Below, piece after piece: positions 15,715 through 23,564 of a stretch of DNA of 64,000 nt. The first letter of the stretch is position 1. Each line of letters starts with the position of its first letter. The notes below the pieces were generated by a model that saw nothing but the letters and a program-made list of their open reading frames with translations, was not told the DNA's origin and did no database searches. The position numbers and the translations under genes are program-made. The DNA lies in contig DASXPS010000049.1 in NCBI GenBank assembly GCA_036493475.1, positions 1-64,000 on the forward strand. The letters are read 5' to 3'. The DNA comes from Sporichthyaceae bacterium (GTDB taxonomy: Bacteria; Actinomycetota; Actinomycetes; Sporichthyales; Sporichthyaceae).

Positions 15715-16527
15715 ATGTCCGGTCGTCACGCCCACACCCGTCGTCGTCTCGCTCTCGTCACTGCCGCCACCGTCATCGCCATGCCGCTGGGCGTCGCGAT
15801 GGCCGGCTCCGCTCACGCCGACACTCTCGGCGGCCTCGGCGGCCTGCTCGGTGGCGGCACCTCCAGCCTGCCGGTCGTCGGCGGCGCGCTCGGCAACTCC
15901 GGTCTGCCCGTCGTCGGCGACCTGCTCGGTGGGGTCACCGGTGGCAGCTCCGCCGCCGACCCGACCGCCGCGCTGGCGCCGGTCACCTCGGCCGTCGACT
16001 CCGCCACCGCGGGCACCCCGGCCGCCGGTGTGCTGGACACCGTCACCGGTCTCGCCGGTGGTGGCACCAGCGCCAAGGCCATCTCCTCTGCCGCGACCCC
16101 GGACGCGATCTCCGGTCTGCTGTCCAACCCGACCGGCGGCCTGGGCTCCGTCACCGGCGGTAACCTGCCCGTCGTCGGCAACCTGGGCGGCGGCGCGCTC
16201 GCCCCGGTCACCGGCCTGCTTGCCCCGGTCACCGGCCTGGTCGACTCTCTCGGCCTGGGCGACCTCGTCGGCGGTCTGCTCGGCACCGTCACCGGCCTGG
16301 TGGACGGCGTGACCGGCGGCCTGCTCGGTAACGGCATCGACACCGACGAGCCGAGCTCGCACGGGTCGCACGACAGCCGCGGTGGGGACGACTTCGAGGA
16401 GACCGCGCTGCCGCACACCGGCGCCAACACCGACGCCACCGCGCTGATGCTGTGCGCGGGCCTGGCTGTGGCCGGCACCGGCGTCACCCTGGTCAGCCGT
16501 CGCCGTCGCGGCGCGCTGTCCATCTGA
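15715..16527 (+). CDS. LPxTG-anchored Gly/Val-rich surface protein 1
   Basis: A 270-aa exported protein: twin-Arg-containing signal peptide (RRRLALVTAATVIAMPLGVA, cut near AHA-D), a low-complexity Gly/Leu/Val body with repeats of LPVVG-x-L and APVTGL, an acidic Asp/Ser/His spacer, then the sortase signal LPHTG (about 232-236), a hydrophobic segment and RRRRG. Sortase would link it to the cell wall. Function unknown; the repeats resemble structural, coat-like surface proteins. ATG 15715 follows AGGGGGATCACTTC. The next gene shares its C-terminal signal, leader blocks and ribosome site. Confidence 0.88.
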   Translation: MSGRHAHTRRRLALVTAATVIAMPLGVAMAGSAHADTLGGLGGLLGGGTSSLPVVGGALGNSGLPVVGDLLGGVTGGSSAADPTAALAPVTSAVDSATAGTPAAGVLDTVTGLAGGGTSAKAISSAATPDAISGLLSNPTGGLGSVTGGNLPVVGNLGGGALAPVTGLLAPVTGLVDSLGLGDLVGGLLGTVTGLVDGVTGGLLGNGIDTDEPSSHGSHDSRGGDDFEETALPHTGANTDATALMLCAGLAVAGTGVTLVSRRRRGALSI

Positions 16528-16550
16528 ATCACGATCTGAACAAAGCGACA

Positions 16551-16582
16551 CCGCCTGTCCCCACGGGCCTGGGGACGGGCGG
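16551..16582 (+). terminator. Hairpin terminator after LPxTG gene 1
   Basis: CCGCCTGTCCCC pairs with GGGGACGGGCGG (one T/G position) around an 8-base loop, followed by CGTTGTGT. It starts 24 bp after the stop codon. Confidence 0.75.
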
Positions 16583-16627
16583 CGTTGTGTCCGCGGCCGT
16601 GGTGGGCGCGGTCGTGTGACTCACCAG

Positions 16628-16664
16628 AACCGGGTCGATCGGGTTCCTCCCGATCGGCCCGGTT
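16628..16664 (+). terminator. Second hairpin with T-rich tail
   Basis: AACCGGGTCGATCGGG pairs with CCCGATCGGCCCGGTT (one G-T wobble) around a 5-base loop, followed by TGTGTTT. It is a better intrinsic terminator than the preceding hairpin and separates the two LPxTG genes. Confidence 0.75.
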
Positions 16665-16713
16665 TGTGTTTCCGTAGGGGCTTCACCCGTGTGGAGCAAG
16701 TCGGGCCGATCGC

Positions 16714-16811
16714 CGGAACCAAAACCCCGGGGGTGGGCAGTCTGAGCATCGGGACGCGCGAAAAGGTCTTGGGCTCAGGTGCCGAGACCGCCGAGACCGT
16801 GTGGGCGTCTC
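16714..16811 (+). promoter_or_regulatory. Structured 5' leader of LPxTG gene 2, shared with gene 1
   Basis: Carries the same ordered blocks as the first leader: CGGAACC (16714), AGTCTGA (16739, 25 bases on, versus 24 in the first) and GGGACGC (16751). GGGACGC pairs with GCGTCTC (16805-16811) allowing one G-U, and CTGAGC can pair with GCTCAG inside. The leader ends in GGGGGGATCACC before the start. The rest of the 309-bp gap 16528-16836 holds two terminators. Confidence 0.5.
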
Positions 16812-16836
16812 ACGACTGCTTGGGGGGATCACCGAT

Positions 16837-17643
16837 ATGTCTGTCCGTCACATCACGAACAAGAAGCGGGTCATCGCCGGTACGGCGATTGCGGTTCCGC
16901 TGGGCATCATCGCCGCCGGTGCCGCCTCGGCCTCCGACGCGCCGGCTCCGCTGGGCGGCCTGACCGCCGTCACCAACGCGGTGAACTCCACCGCGACCAA
17001 CACCAATGTGCTGCACGGCATCACCGACCTGGCCGCGGCCAAGCACGCCGCACCGGCCCCGGCGATGGCCGAGGCCCCCGCCGCTCCGGCTCCGGCCGCG
17101 GCGGCTGACCCGGTCAGCGCCGTCTCGGCCGCGGTGGTCAACGCGACCGCGGGCACCCCGCTCGCCGCGCTGCTGCCCCAGTCGGGCACGGTCGGCAAGC
17201 ACCGCTCCGACAGCCAGGCACCGGCCGCGGCCATGGAGCCGGTGAAGAAGGCCAAGCACCGCAAGGCCAAGCACTCGAAGGACCCGCAACCGCTGGACGC
17301 GGTGACCGACAACCTCGGCCGGGTCGCCGACCTCAGCCTGGTCAACTCGACCGTCAACGGGCTCACCGAACAGCTGGGTCTGGGCGACACCGTCGGCGAC
17401 GCGCTGAAGCCGATCACCGGCAACCACGGCCTGCTGCCGGGTCTGCTCGGCATCAAGGAGAAGACCGCGGTCAAGGCGCAGCACGAAGCCCGGCACCGGG
17501 CGCCTGCTTCCTCGCTGGTGGACGACTCCGCGCTGCCGCACACCGGTGGCGACGCCGGCGAGATCGCGATGCTGCTCGGCGCCGGCCTGGCGCTGACCGG
17601 CGCGGGGGCCCGGATGGTCGGCCGGCACCGTCGCAACGGCTGA
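16837..17643 (+). CDS. LPxTG-anchored surface protein 2
   Basis: From ATG 16837 the protein is 268 aa: signal peptide (KKRVIAGTAIAVPLGIIAAG), an Ala/Pro-rich stretch, a basic Lys/His segment (KKAKHRKAKHSKD), a region similar to LPxTG protein 1 (LTEQLGLGDTVGDALKPITG), then LPHTG (about 233), a hydrophobic segment and the basic tail GRHRRNG. The shared body phrase and sorting signal suggest the two genes are old tandem paralogues. The Lys/His-rich block could interact with anionic wall polymers, which is inference. ATG follows GGGGGGATCACCGAT. Confidence 0.86.
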   Translation: MSVRHITNKKRVIAGTAIAVPLGIIAAGAASASDAPAPLGGLTAVTNAVNSTATNTNVLHGITDLAAAKHAAPAPAMAEAPAAPAPAAAADPVSAVSAAVVNATAGTPLAALLPQSGTVGKHRSDSQAPAAAMEPVKKAKHRKAKHSKDPQPLDAVTDNLGRVADLSLVNSTVNGLTEQLGLGDTVGDALKPITGNHGLLPGLLGIKEKTAVKAQHEARHRAPASSLVDDSALPHTGGDAGEIAMLLGAGLALTGAGARMVGRHRRNG

Positions 17644-17672
17644 ACGGCACCTCGCACCACCTGCGCTCGATC

Positions 17673-17706
17673 GGAAGCCCGCCCCGAAATACCGGGGCGG
17701 GCTTCC
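17673..17706 (+). terminator. Strong hairpin terminator after LPxTG gene 2
   Basis: Perfect 13-bp stem GGAAGCCCGCCCC with GGGGCGGGCTTCC around an 8-base loop, 30 bp after the stop codon. Confidence 0.9.
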
Positions 17707-17728
17707 GCGTGTGACGGGTGGGTCGTGA

Positions 17729-17757
17729 ATGACACCGGTGTGGTTCGGGCATACGAT
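17729..17757 (+). promoter_or_regulatory. Candidate housekeeping-type promoter for the DUF3263/LytR_C operon
   Basis: ATGACA (17729-17734) and TACGAT (17752-17757) are separated by exactly 17 bp, close to the sigma-70-type consensus, 34 bp before the chosen start and just after a strong terminator. Confidence 0.6.
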
Positions 17758-17791
17758 GGGGGTCTCGACACCACGCACGAAGGGTCGCCGC

Positions 17792-18133
17792 ATGGAAGCC
17801 ACCACGCTCGCCGCCGTCGCCGGTCAGTTCCAGTCCCCGCCCGCGACCGGTGAACCTGTCCGGGTGGAGCTCGTGGACGGTGCGCTGAGCGAGCGGGATC
17901 GCGCGGTTTTGGACTTCGAACGGCAGTGGTGGCGCTACGCGGGTGCCAAGGAGAACGCGATCTCCGAGCTGTTCGGCATGTCGGCGAATCGCTACTACCA
18001 GATCCTCAACGCGTTGATCGATCTGCCCGAGGCCCTCGCGCACGACCCGATGCTGGTCAAACGGCTGCGCCGGCTGCGCGGTGCTCGCCAGCGGGCGCGG
18101 TCCTCCGCGCGCCGGGCCGGCGCCGAGATCTGA
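17792..18133 (+). CDS. DUF3263 family protein
   Basis: From ATG 17792 (AAGGG upstream) a 113-aa protein. The core LSERDRAVLDFERQWWRYAG, then KENAISELFGMSANRYYQILN, is the DUF3263 signature, a helix-turn-helix-like domain of actinobacteria in which the second block resembles a recognition helix. The C-terminus is strongly basic (LRRLRGARQRARSSARRAG). DNA binding is likely but unproven. It lies 14 bp upstream of the LytR_C gene, a pairing I recall from other actinobacteria. Confidence 0.85.
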   Translation: MEATTLAAVAGQFQSPPATGEPVRVELVDGALSERDRAVLDFERQWWRYAGAKENAISELFGMSANRYYQILNALIDLPEALAHDPMLVKRLRRLRGARQRARSSARRAGAEI

Positions 18134-18147
18134 GGGGGGCTCGGGGG

Positions 18148-18846
18148 ATGAACCGTTTTCTGCGTCGTCGTCGGCTGCCCGGAGTGCATCGCTCCGGGCT
18201 GACCGAGCTGGGTTCCTCGGCGGTGTCCGCGGTGGCGGTGATCGCGTTGGTGGCCGTGCTGCTGCTGATGTTCGGGCAGCGTGCCGACCACCTCGACGCG
18301 GTGGACCGGGTGGCCGCCACCGACGCGCCGTCCGCGCCCGCCCAGCAGCCGCTGCCGGTCGCACCGGCGCCGGGCACCGGGAATGCGGCCGACGCCCTGC
18401 CCGGCCCGATCGCCGGGACCGGCGCCCACGACAAGGTGGCGCCGGACAAGGCGCCGGGCATGCCGGCGGACCAGTCCGTCGCCGACCCGACGGCGCCCGG
18501 TGTGGTGCCCGACGCGGCCGCCCCGCCGGTGGCCGTGCCGTACGACGGCCCGAAGGTGCCGATCGTGCTGTTCAACCAGACCAGCGACCCGGCCAGGCTT
18601 ACCTCTTTGCAGAGTGCCCTGGTGGCCGCCGGGTGGCCGGTGGCCGCGACCGGGGCCTGGAAGGGTGCCGTGCCGGCGACCACCGTGTACTACCCGGCGG
18701 GCATGGAGGCCCAGGCCAGGGCGTTGATGGCGGCCTTCCCCAGCATCGGGCGGATCCGGCCGGTGTTCGGCGGGATCCCGCAGACCAAAAAGCTGACGGT
18801 GATCATCTGCGAGGACCGCACGACGACCGCGGCCGCCCCGGACTGA
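18148..18846 (+). CDS. LytR C-terminal (LytR_C) domain membrane protein
   Basis: A 232-aa protein from ATG 18148 behind TCGGGGG: short basic cytosolic N-terminus (NRFLRRRRLPG), one membrane helix (VSAVAVIALVAVLLLMFG, about 27-44), a Pro/Ala-rich linker, and a C-terminal LytR_C domain starting VPIVLFNQTSDPARLTSLQS and including TTVYYPAGMEAQARALM. LytR_C domains occur alone or after LytR-CpsA-Psr wall-polymer ligases; the outside location fits envelope work. It overlaps the beginning of otsB if a CTG start is used there. Confidence 0.85.
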   Translation: MNRFLRRRRLPGVHRSGLTELGSSAVSAVAVIALVAVLLLMFGQRADHLDAVDRVAATDAPSAPAQQPLPVAPAPGTGNAADALPGPIAGTGAHDKVAPDKAPGMPADQSVADPTAPGVVPDAAAPPVAVPYDGPKVPIVLFNQTSDPARLTSLQSALVAAGWPVAATGAWKGAVPATTVYYPAGMEAQARALMAAFPSIGRIRPVFGGIPQTKKLTVIICEDRTTTAAAPD

Positions 18847-19664
18847 CAGCGTTTGCTTTATTCGGGGCCGGCGAGATCGGGTGGGCGGCGCTGGCCGCCG
18901 ATCCGATCCGGGCGGTGATCGCCCTGGACTATGACGGCACGCTCGCCCCGATCGTCTTCGACCCGGCGCGTGCCGTGCCGGAGCCGGGCGCACGGGACGT
19001 GCTGCGCCGGCTGACCGAGGTGTTCGGCACCGTCGCGGTGATCAGTGGACGGCCAACGGCGAGCCTGATCGCACTGCTGGAGCTGGACGCGGCCGATGCC
19101 CCGCAGCTCACGGTGCTCGGCATGTACGGGCGCCAACCCTGGCGGCGTGACGACCCGGTGCCGCCGCTCCCTCGCGGCGACCCCGCGGCAGGGCCACGCG
19201 GCGAACTGATCGCCCTGCTGGCGGCCGGCGCGGACCGGCTGCGCCTGGAGGACAAGGGCGAGTCGTGGGCGGTGCACGCGCGCGGCCTGCCCGATCCCGA
19301 TGCGGCGCTGGCCCGGATCCGCCCGCGGCTGATCGAGTTGGCCGGCCGGCACGGCCTGCAGTTGCAATCGGGCCGGGCCGTGGTGGAACTGCTCGCGCCC
19401 GGTCCGGACAAGGGCGCCGCGCTGCGCCTGATGGCGGACCAGGTCGGTGCCCGGGCCATCTTGTGGGCCGGTGACGACCTCGCCGACTTAGCCGGCTTCG
19501 ACGTGCTGGACGACCTGCGCGCGCGTGGGGTGCCCGGGCTGGGTGTCGCCGTGGCCAACGGGGAGACTGCCGCGCCGGCCCGGCGGGCCGACGCCACGGT
19601 GTCCGACCCGGCCGCGTTGCTCAACCTGCTCAGCGCGTTGGCCGACGCCGCAAGCGGGCCTTGA
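18843..19664 (+). CDS. otsB: Trehalose-6-phosphate phosphatase OtsB
   Basis: Removes phosphate from trehalose-6-phosphate to release trehalose. HAD-family motif I is ALDYDGTLAPI, motif II VISGRP, and the C-terminal acidic motif WAGDDLADLAGFD; KGAALRLM supplies the Lys. The start is unresolved: homologues carry about 25 residues before the first Asp motif, and here that stretch has no ATG or GTG except GTG 18915 directly before it. I annotate from a CTG (18843) overlapping the LytR_C stop; 18915 is the strict alternative. About 273 aa. Its partner otsA is 2.4 kb downstream, facing it. Confidence 0.88.
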   Translation: MTAFALFGAGEIGWAALAADPIRAVIALDYDGTLAPIVFDPARAVPEPGARDVLRRLTEVFGTVAVISGRPTASLIALLELDAADAPQLTVLGMYGRQPWRRDDPVPPLPRGDPAAGPRGELIALLAAGADRLRLEDKGESWAVHARGLPDPDAALARIRPRLIELAGRHGLQLQSGRAVVELLAPGPDKGAALRLMADQVGARAILWAGDDLADLAGFDVLDDLRARGVPGLGVAVANGETAAPARRADATVSDPAALLNLLSALADAASGP

Positions 19665-19739
19665 TCAGCATGTTGCCATGTCGACGCTGTGGTGCCCGAG
19701 ATGGACGCTGCCCACCGGGCTTGATCAGCATGTTGCCAT
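19660..19739. repeat. 20-bp direct repeat, period 60, at the otsB 3' end
   Basis: The same 20 bases, reading TTGATCAGCATGTTGCCAT plus one leading C, occur at 19660-19679 and 19720-19739. The first copy contains the otsB stop codon (TGA). The 40 bp between copies are not similar. The motif includes TGATCA. It sits just upstream of the oxidoreductase gene and may be an operator pair or a small repeated element. Confidence 0.85.
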
Positions 19740-19791
19740 TCCGAGGGGTGCCGCGCGAACCGCGGTGAACTGTCAGGAGGTACAACGGATT

Positions 19792-22071
19792 GTGCGTTCG
19801 GTCCCGCATACCTGCTCGCTGTGCGAGGCGACGTGTGGGCTGCTGATCAATGTCGACTCCGACGGCACGCTCGGTGAGATCCGCGGAGACCCGGACGACG
19901 TGTTCTCCGCGGGCTATATCTGCCCGAAGGGTGTGGCGGTCAAGGGTTTGCACACCGACCCGGACCGGCTGCGCACGCCGATGGTCCGCGTCGGCGGGAC
20001 GTTGCACGAGGCGTCCTGGGGCGAGGCCTGGGCGGTCTTGGCCTACCGGCTCCCCGCCCTGATCGAAACCCATGGCCCGGACGCCGTCGGGATTTTCACC
20101 GGCAGCGGGGCCGCGCACAACCTGGACGCCCGGCTCTACGCGCCCGCGCTGGCCGCCTCGATCGGCACCCGCAGCGTGTTCTCCGCGTCCTCACTGTGGC
20201 TGCGACCCAAGCAGGTCGCCGCCGGCTTGCTGTACGGCAGCACCGCGGCGATGACCGTGCCGGACGTGGACCGCACCGAGTACCTGATCCTGATCGGCGC
20301 CAACCCCGTTACCTCCAACGGTGGTCTGCTCACCGCCGCCGACCTGCGCTCGCGGTTGCGTGCCTTGCGGCGCCGGGGCGGGCGCCTGGTGGTGGTCGAC
20401 CCCCGGCAGTCCAGCACCGCCGAGGGCGCTGATGAGCACCTGCGCATCCGGCCCGGCACCGACGCGGCGCTGCTGCTCGGCATGATCCACGTCCTGGTCG
20501 ACGAGGGCCTGATCGACCCGGGCGGGTTGGCCGACCGCATTGACGGGGTGGCCGATGTGGCCGCACTGGCCACCGACTTCACGCCGGCTCGGGTGGCGCG
20601 GCGCACCGGCCTGGACGCCGGCGCCATCCGCCGGCTGACCCGTGATCTGGCTACTGCTCGGGCCGCGGCGGTGCACGCCGGGGCGGGCGCGTTGACCACC
20701 GGGCGGGCCACCGTGGTCAGCTGGCTGGTCGAGGTACTCAATGTGCTCACCGGCAACCTGGACCGGCCCGGCGGTGCGATGTTCCCGTGCCCGGCGCATT
20801 GGACCGCGCCGCCGGTCGGTGCCCGCTCGCCGTTCTCCTTGACCGACCAATGGCGCACCCGGGTTCGCGGACTGCCGATCATCGATGTCGAACAACCGGC
20901 CGCCGCATTGGCCGAGGAGATGGACACCGAGGGCGCCGGGCGCATCCGCGCGCTGATCACCATCGGCGGCAACCCGGCCCGCTCGCTGCCGGACTCCGCT
21001 CGGTTGCGTACCGCGCTGGACGAACTGGAGCTAATGGTCAGCGTCGACACCTACCTCAACGAGACCACCGCGTTGGCCGACATCGTGTTGCCGGTGCCCT
21101 CGATCCTGGAACGGGCGCACTACGACCTGGACCGGTACGCGCAGGCCTGCCGCAACATCGCCAACTACTCCCCGCCGGTGCTGCCGTTGCCGCTGGGCAT
21201 GCACCACGAGTGGGAGACGCTGGCCCGCTTGGGCGTAGTCGCCGCCGGTGGGTCCGCGGGTACCGACCTCACTGCGTTCGACGACGAGGCCGCCGCCCGG
21301 CTGGCCAAGCAGGTTGGCATCGAGCTACCCGAAGAGCCGGACGGACTGCGCGGACCGCAACGTCTGCTGGACCTGCTGCTGCGCACGGGTCCCTACGGAC
21401 TCACGCTGGAGGACCTGGAGTTCAACCCCCACGGATTGGACCTCGGTGAGCTGGAACCGCGCCTGAACGAGGTGTTGTGCACCGCGAACCGGCGGTTGAA
21501 CCTCGCTCCGCCGGCGCTGGTCGCCGAGGCCGCCAAGGTGCGCGGCGGCTTGGACGCCGAGGGCGGCGAGGGATTGCTGCTGGTGGGTCGTCGGCACCTG
21601 CGCTCGCAGAACTCCTGGCTGCACAACCTGCCCGCGATGGTGTCCGGGGCCCGGCGGTGCACCGTGCAGGTGCACCCGGAGGACGCGGCGCGATTGCGGT
21701 TGCGGGATGGCGGTATGGCCCGGGTCAGTTCGCGCATCGGCGAGGTGGTGGCGGCGGTGCAGGTCACCGAGGAGGTACTGCCCGGCGTGGTCTCGTTGCC
21801 GCACGGATGGGGGCACGACGAACCGCAGGCCCGACTCCGGGTGGCTGCGTCCCGTCCCGGGGTGAACGTCAACCGGCTCACCGACGCGAGCCAGACCGAC
21901 CCGCTCACCGGCAACGCAGTGTTCAACGGGGTGGCCGTGTGGCTGGCCCCGCACTCCGGGGACGCGCCGGCCACCGAGGGTCCGATACCGGACCGGCGTG
22001 TCGGGGTGGACCGCCGCCGCGCACCGCGTGGTCCGGGCGGAATCGGGCCGGAATCCTTCGGCCCCGCTTAG
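19792..22071 (+). CDS. Molybdopterin oxidoreductase (formate dehydrogenase/nitrate reductase-like)
   Basis: A 759-aa Mo/W-bis-MGD enzyme from GTG 19792 with AGGAGG at 19775-19780. The N-terminal [4Fe-4S] motif is CSLCEATCG with a fourth Cys in YICPKG; GANPVTSNGG, VVVDPRQSSTAEGADEHL and GGNPARSLPDS are typical cofactor-binding stretches, and a C-terminal molydopterin-dinucleotide domain is present (SWLHNLPAMV; LPHGWGHDE). Substrate unknown. No electron-transfer subunit, FdhD or cofactor gene is adjacent, so it may act with a soluble partner. It is wedged between otsB and otsA. Confidence 0.9.
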   Translation: MRSVPHTCSLCEATCGLLINVDSDGTLGEIRGDPDDVFSAGYICPKGVAVKGLHTDPDRLRTPMVRVGGTLHEASWGEAWAVLAYRLPALIETHGPDAVGIFTGSGAAHNLDARLYAPALAASIGTRSVFSASSLWLRPKQVAAGLLYGSTAAMTVPDVDRTEYLILIGANPVTSNGGLLTAADLRSRLRALRRRGGRLVVVDPRQSSTAEGADEHLRIRPGTDAALLLGMIHVLVDEGLIDPGGLADRIDGVADVAALATDFTPARVARRTGLDAGAIRRLTRDLATARAAAVHAGAGALTTGRATVVSWLVEVLNVLTGNLDRPGGAMFPCPAHWTAPPVGARSPFSLTDQWRTRVRGLPIIDVEQPAAALAEEMDTEGAGRIRALITIGGNPARSLPDSARLRTALDELELMVSVDTYLNETTALADIVLPVPSILERAHYDLDRYAQACRNIANYSPPVLPLPLGMHHEWETLARLGVVAAGGSAGTDLTAFDDEAAARLAKQVGIELPEEPDGLRGPQRLLDLLLRTGPYGLTLEDLEFNPHGLDLGELEPRLNEVLCTANRRLNLAPPALVAEAAKVRGGLDAEGGEGLLLVGRRHLRSQNSWLHNLPAMVSGARRCTVQVHPEDAARLRLRDGGMARVSSRIGEVVAAVQVTEEVLPGVVSLPHGWGHDEPQARLRVAASRPGVNVNRLTDASQTDPLTGNAVFNGVAVWLAPHSGDAPATEGPIPDRRVGVDRRRAPRGPGGIGPESFGPA

Positions 22072-22107
22072 AACTGACCCTGTGTTAGTTCACCCCAGCG
22101 GACGACG

Positions 22108-23541
22108 TCAGAAGTCCAACGCAGCAATCTGGTCGGCGAACCAACGCGCCGGTGGGTACTCCCCGGCGAGGGCGGCCAACTGTGTGCGGCGACGCGCCCG
22201 CTCGGCCGGTTCCAGCCGCAGCGCCTGGTCGATGGCCCGTGCGGTGCCGGACACGTCGTAGGGGTTGACGCTGACCGCATACGGGCCCAACGCGTCGCAC
22301 GCGCCGGCTTCCCGGGAGAGCACCAGCGCCACGTCGCGCTCAGAGATCACCGAGGCCTCCTTGGCCACCAGGTTCATCCCGTCCCGCACCGGGTTGACCA
22401 CCAGCACGTCGGCCAGTGCGTAGGCGGCCAACGAACGCGGGAAATCGTCATCCACGGACAGCAGCAAGGGCTCCCAGTGATCGGTGCCGAACTCATCCTC
22501 GATCTCGCGGGCGATGCGCATCACGGCCGCGGTGTACTCGCGGTACTCGGGCAGGTCGTGCCGGCTGGGGTAGGCGATCACCAGATGCACCACCCGGCCC
22601 TGCCACTCCGGGTGGCTGCGCAGCAGTTCCCGGTAAGCGTGCAGGCCGCGGGTGATGTTCTTGGACAGCTCGGTTCGGTCCACCCTCACGATCAGCGCCC
22701 GGTCACCGATCTGCGCGGCCAGCGCGGCACGATGGCGGGCCACGTCCGGGCCCGCGGCGCGCTCCCGCAACGCCGGCGCGTCGGTGCCCAGGGGATACAC
22801 CCCGACTCGGGTGGTACGGCCGCACTGACGCACCGTCATGTTGTCGTGGTCCACTTCCGCGCCCAGCACCAACGAACAACAGTCCAGGAAAGCCCGGGCC
22901 CAACGCGGCGTCAGGAACCCGGCGTGATCGGCGCCCAGGATGCCGAGCAGCACCTCGCTGCCGACCTCGTCGGGCAGCATCCGGTAGTAGTCCGGTGGCG
23001 CCCAAGGGGTGTGCGAGAAGTGCGCGATGCGCAGATCCGGACGCAGCTTGCGCAGCATCGCCGGCACCAGCGTGAGGTGATAGTCCTGCACCAGCACGCG
23101 GGAGTGCCCGGCAGCGTCGTTGGCCAACGCCTCGGCGAAGGTCGCGTTGTAGGTGAGGTAGTCCTGCCAATCGCGGGCGAAGGAGTGGTCGAACTCCGGG
23201 CGGGACGCGACGTCGAACAGCAGGTGGTGCACGAACCACAGCACCGAGTTCGCGATGCCGTTGTAGGCACGGTGAAACACCGCGGCGTCCATCGGCAGCA
23301 TGCGGACCCGGCCCGCCACGTCATGGCCGGCCAGATCCAGCCGTCCACCCGGTGCCGCCGATGCCGCGCTGCGGTCTGCATCGGAGATCGCCGCGCAGAC
23401 CCAGGTGATGTGCTCGGCCACGCCGACCGTGCCCAGGCCGGCCACCAGCCCGCCGGCCCCACGTTTGCACTGCAGGCCGCCGTCCGGACCCACCGAGAAG
23501 CTCACCGGCCCACGGTTGGAGGCGACGAGCACGTCCGGCAT
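22108..23541 (-). CDS. otsA: Trehalose-6-phosphate synthase OtsA (GT20)
   Basis: Joins a nucleotide-sugar glucose to glucose-6-phosphate. The 477-aa protein has the GT20 sequence marks: VASNRGPVSF and RGAGGLVAGL at the N-terminus, WFVHHLLFD, VQDYHLTLVPAMLR, IAHFSHTPWAPPDYYRMLP, RVDRTELSKNITRGL with the catalytic Arg/Lys pair, and NPVRDGMNLVAKE. ATG 23541 gives a normal start. It converges on the oxidoreductase gene, 36 bp apart, so otsA and otsB are on opposite strands and separately transcribed. Confidence 0.95.
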   Translation of the reverse strand: MPDVLVASNRGPVSFSVGPDGGLQCKRGAGGLVAGLGTVGVAEHITWVCAAISDADRSAASAAPGGRLDLAGHDVAGRVRMLPMDAAVFHRAYNGIANSVLWFVHHLLFDVASRPEFDHSFARDWQDYLTYNATFAEALANDAAGHSRVLVQDYHLTLVPAMLRKLRPDLRIAHFSHTPWAPPDYYRMLPDEVGSEVLLGILGADHAGFLTPRWARAFLDCCSLVLGAEVDHDNMTVRQCGRTTRVGVYPLGTDAPALRERAAGPDVARHRAALAAQIGDRALIVRVDRTELSKNITRGLHAYRELLRSHPEWQGRVVHLVIAYPSRHDLPEYREYTAAVMRIAREIEDEFGTDHWEPLLLSVDDDFPRSLAAYALADVLVVNPVRDGMNLVAKEASVISERDVALVLSREAGACDALGPYAVSVNPYDVSGTARAIDQALRLEPAERARRRTQLAALAGEYPPARWFADQIAALDF

Positions 23542-23564
23542 GGACTGAACGCTATCCCTGCGAC

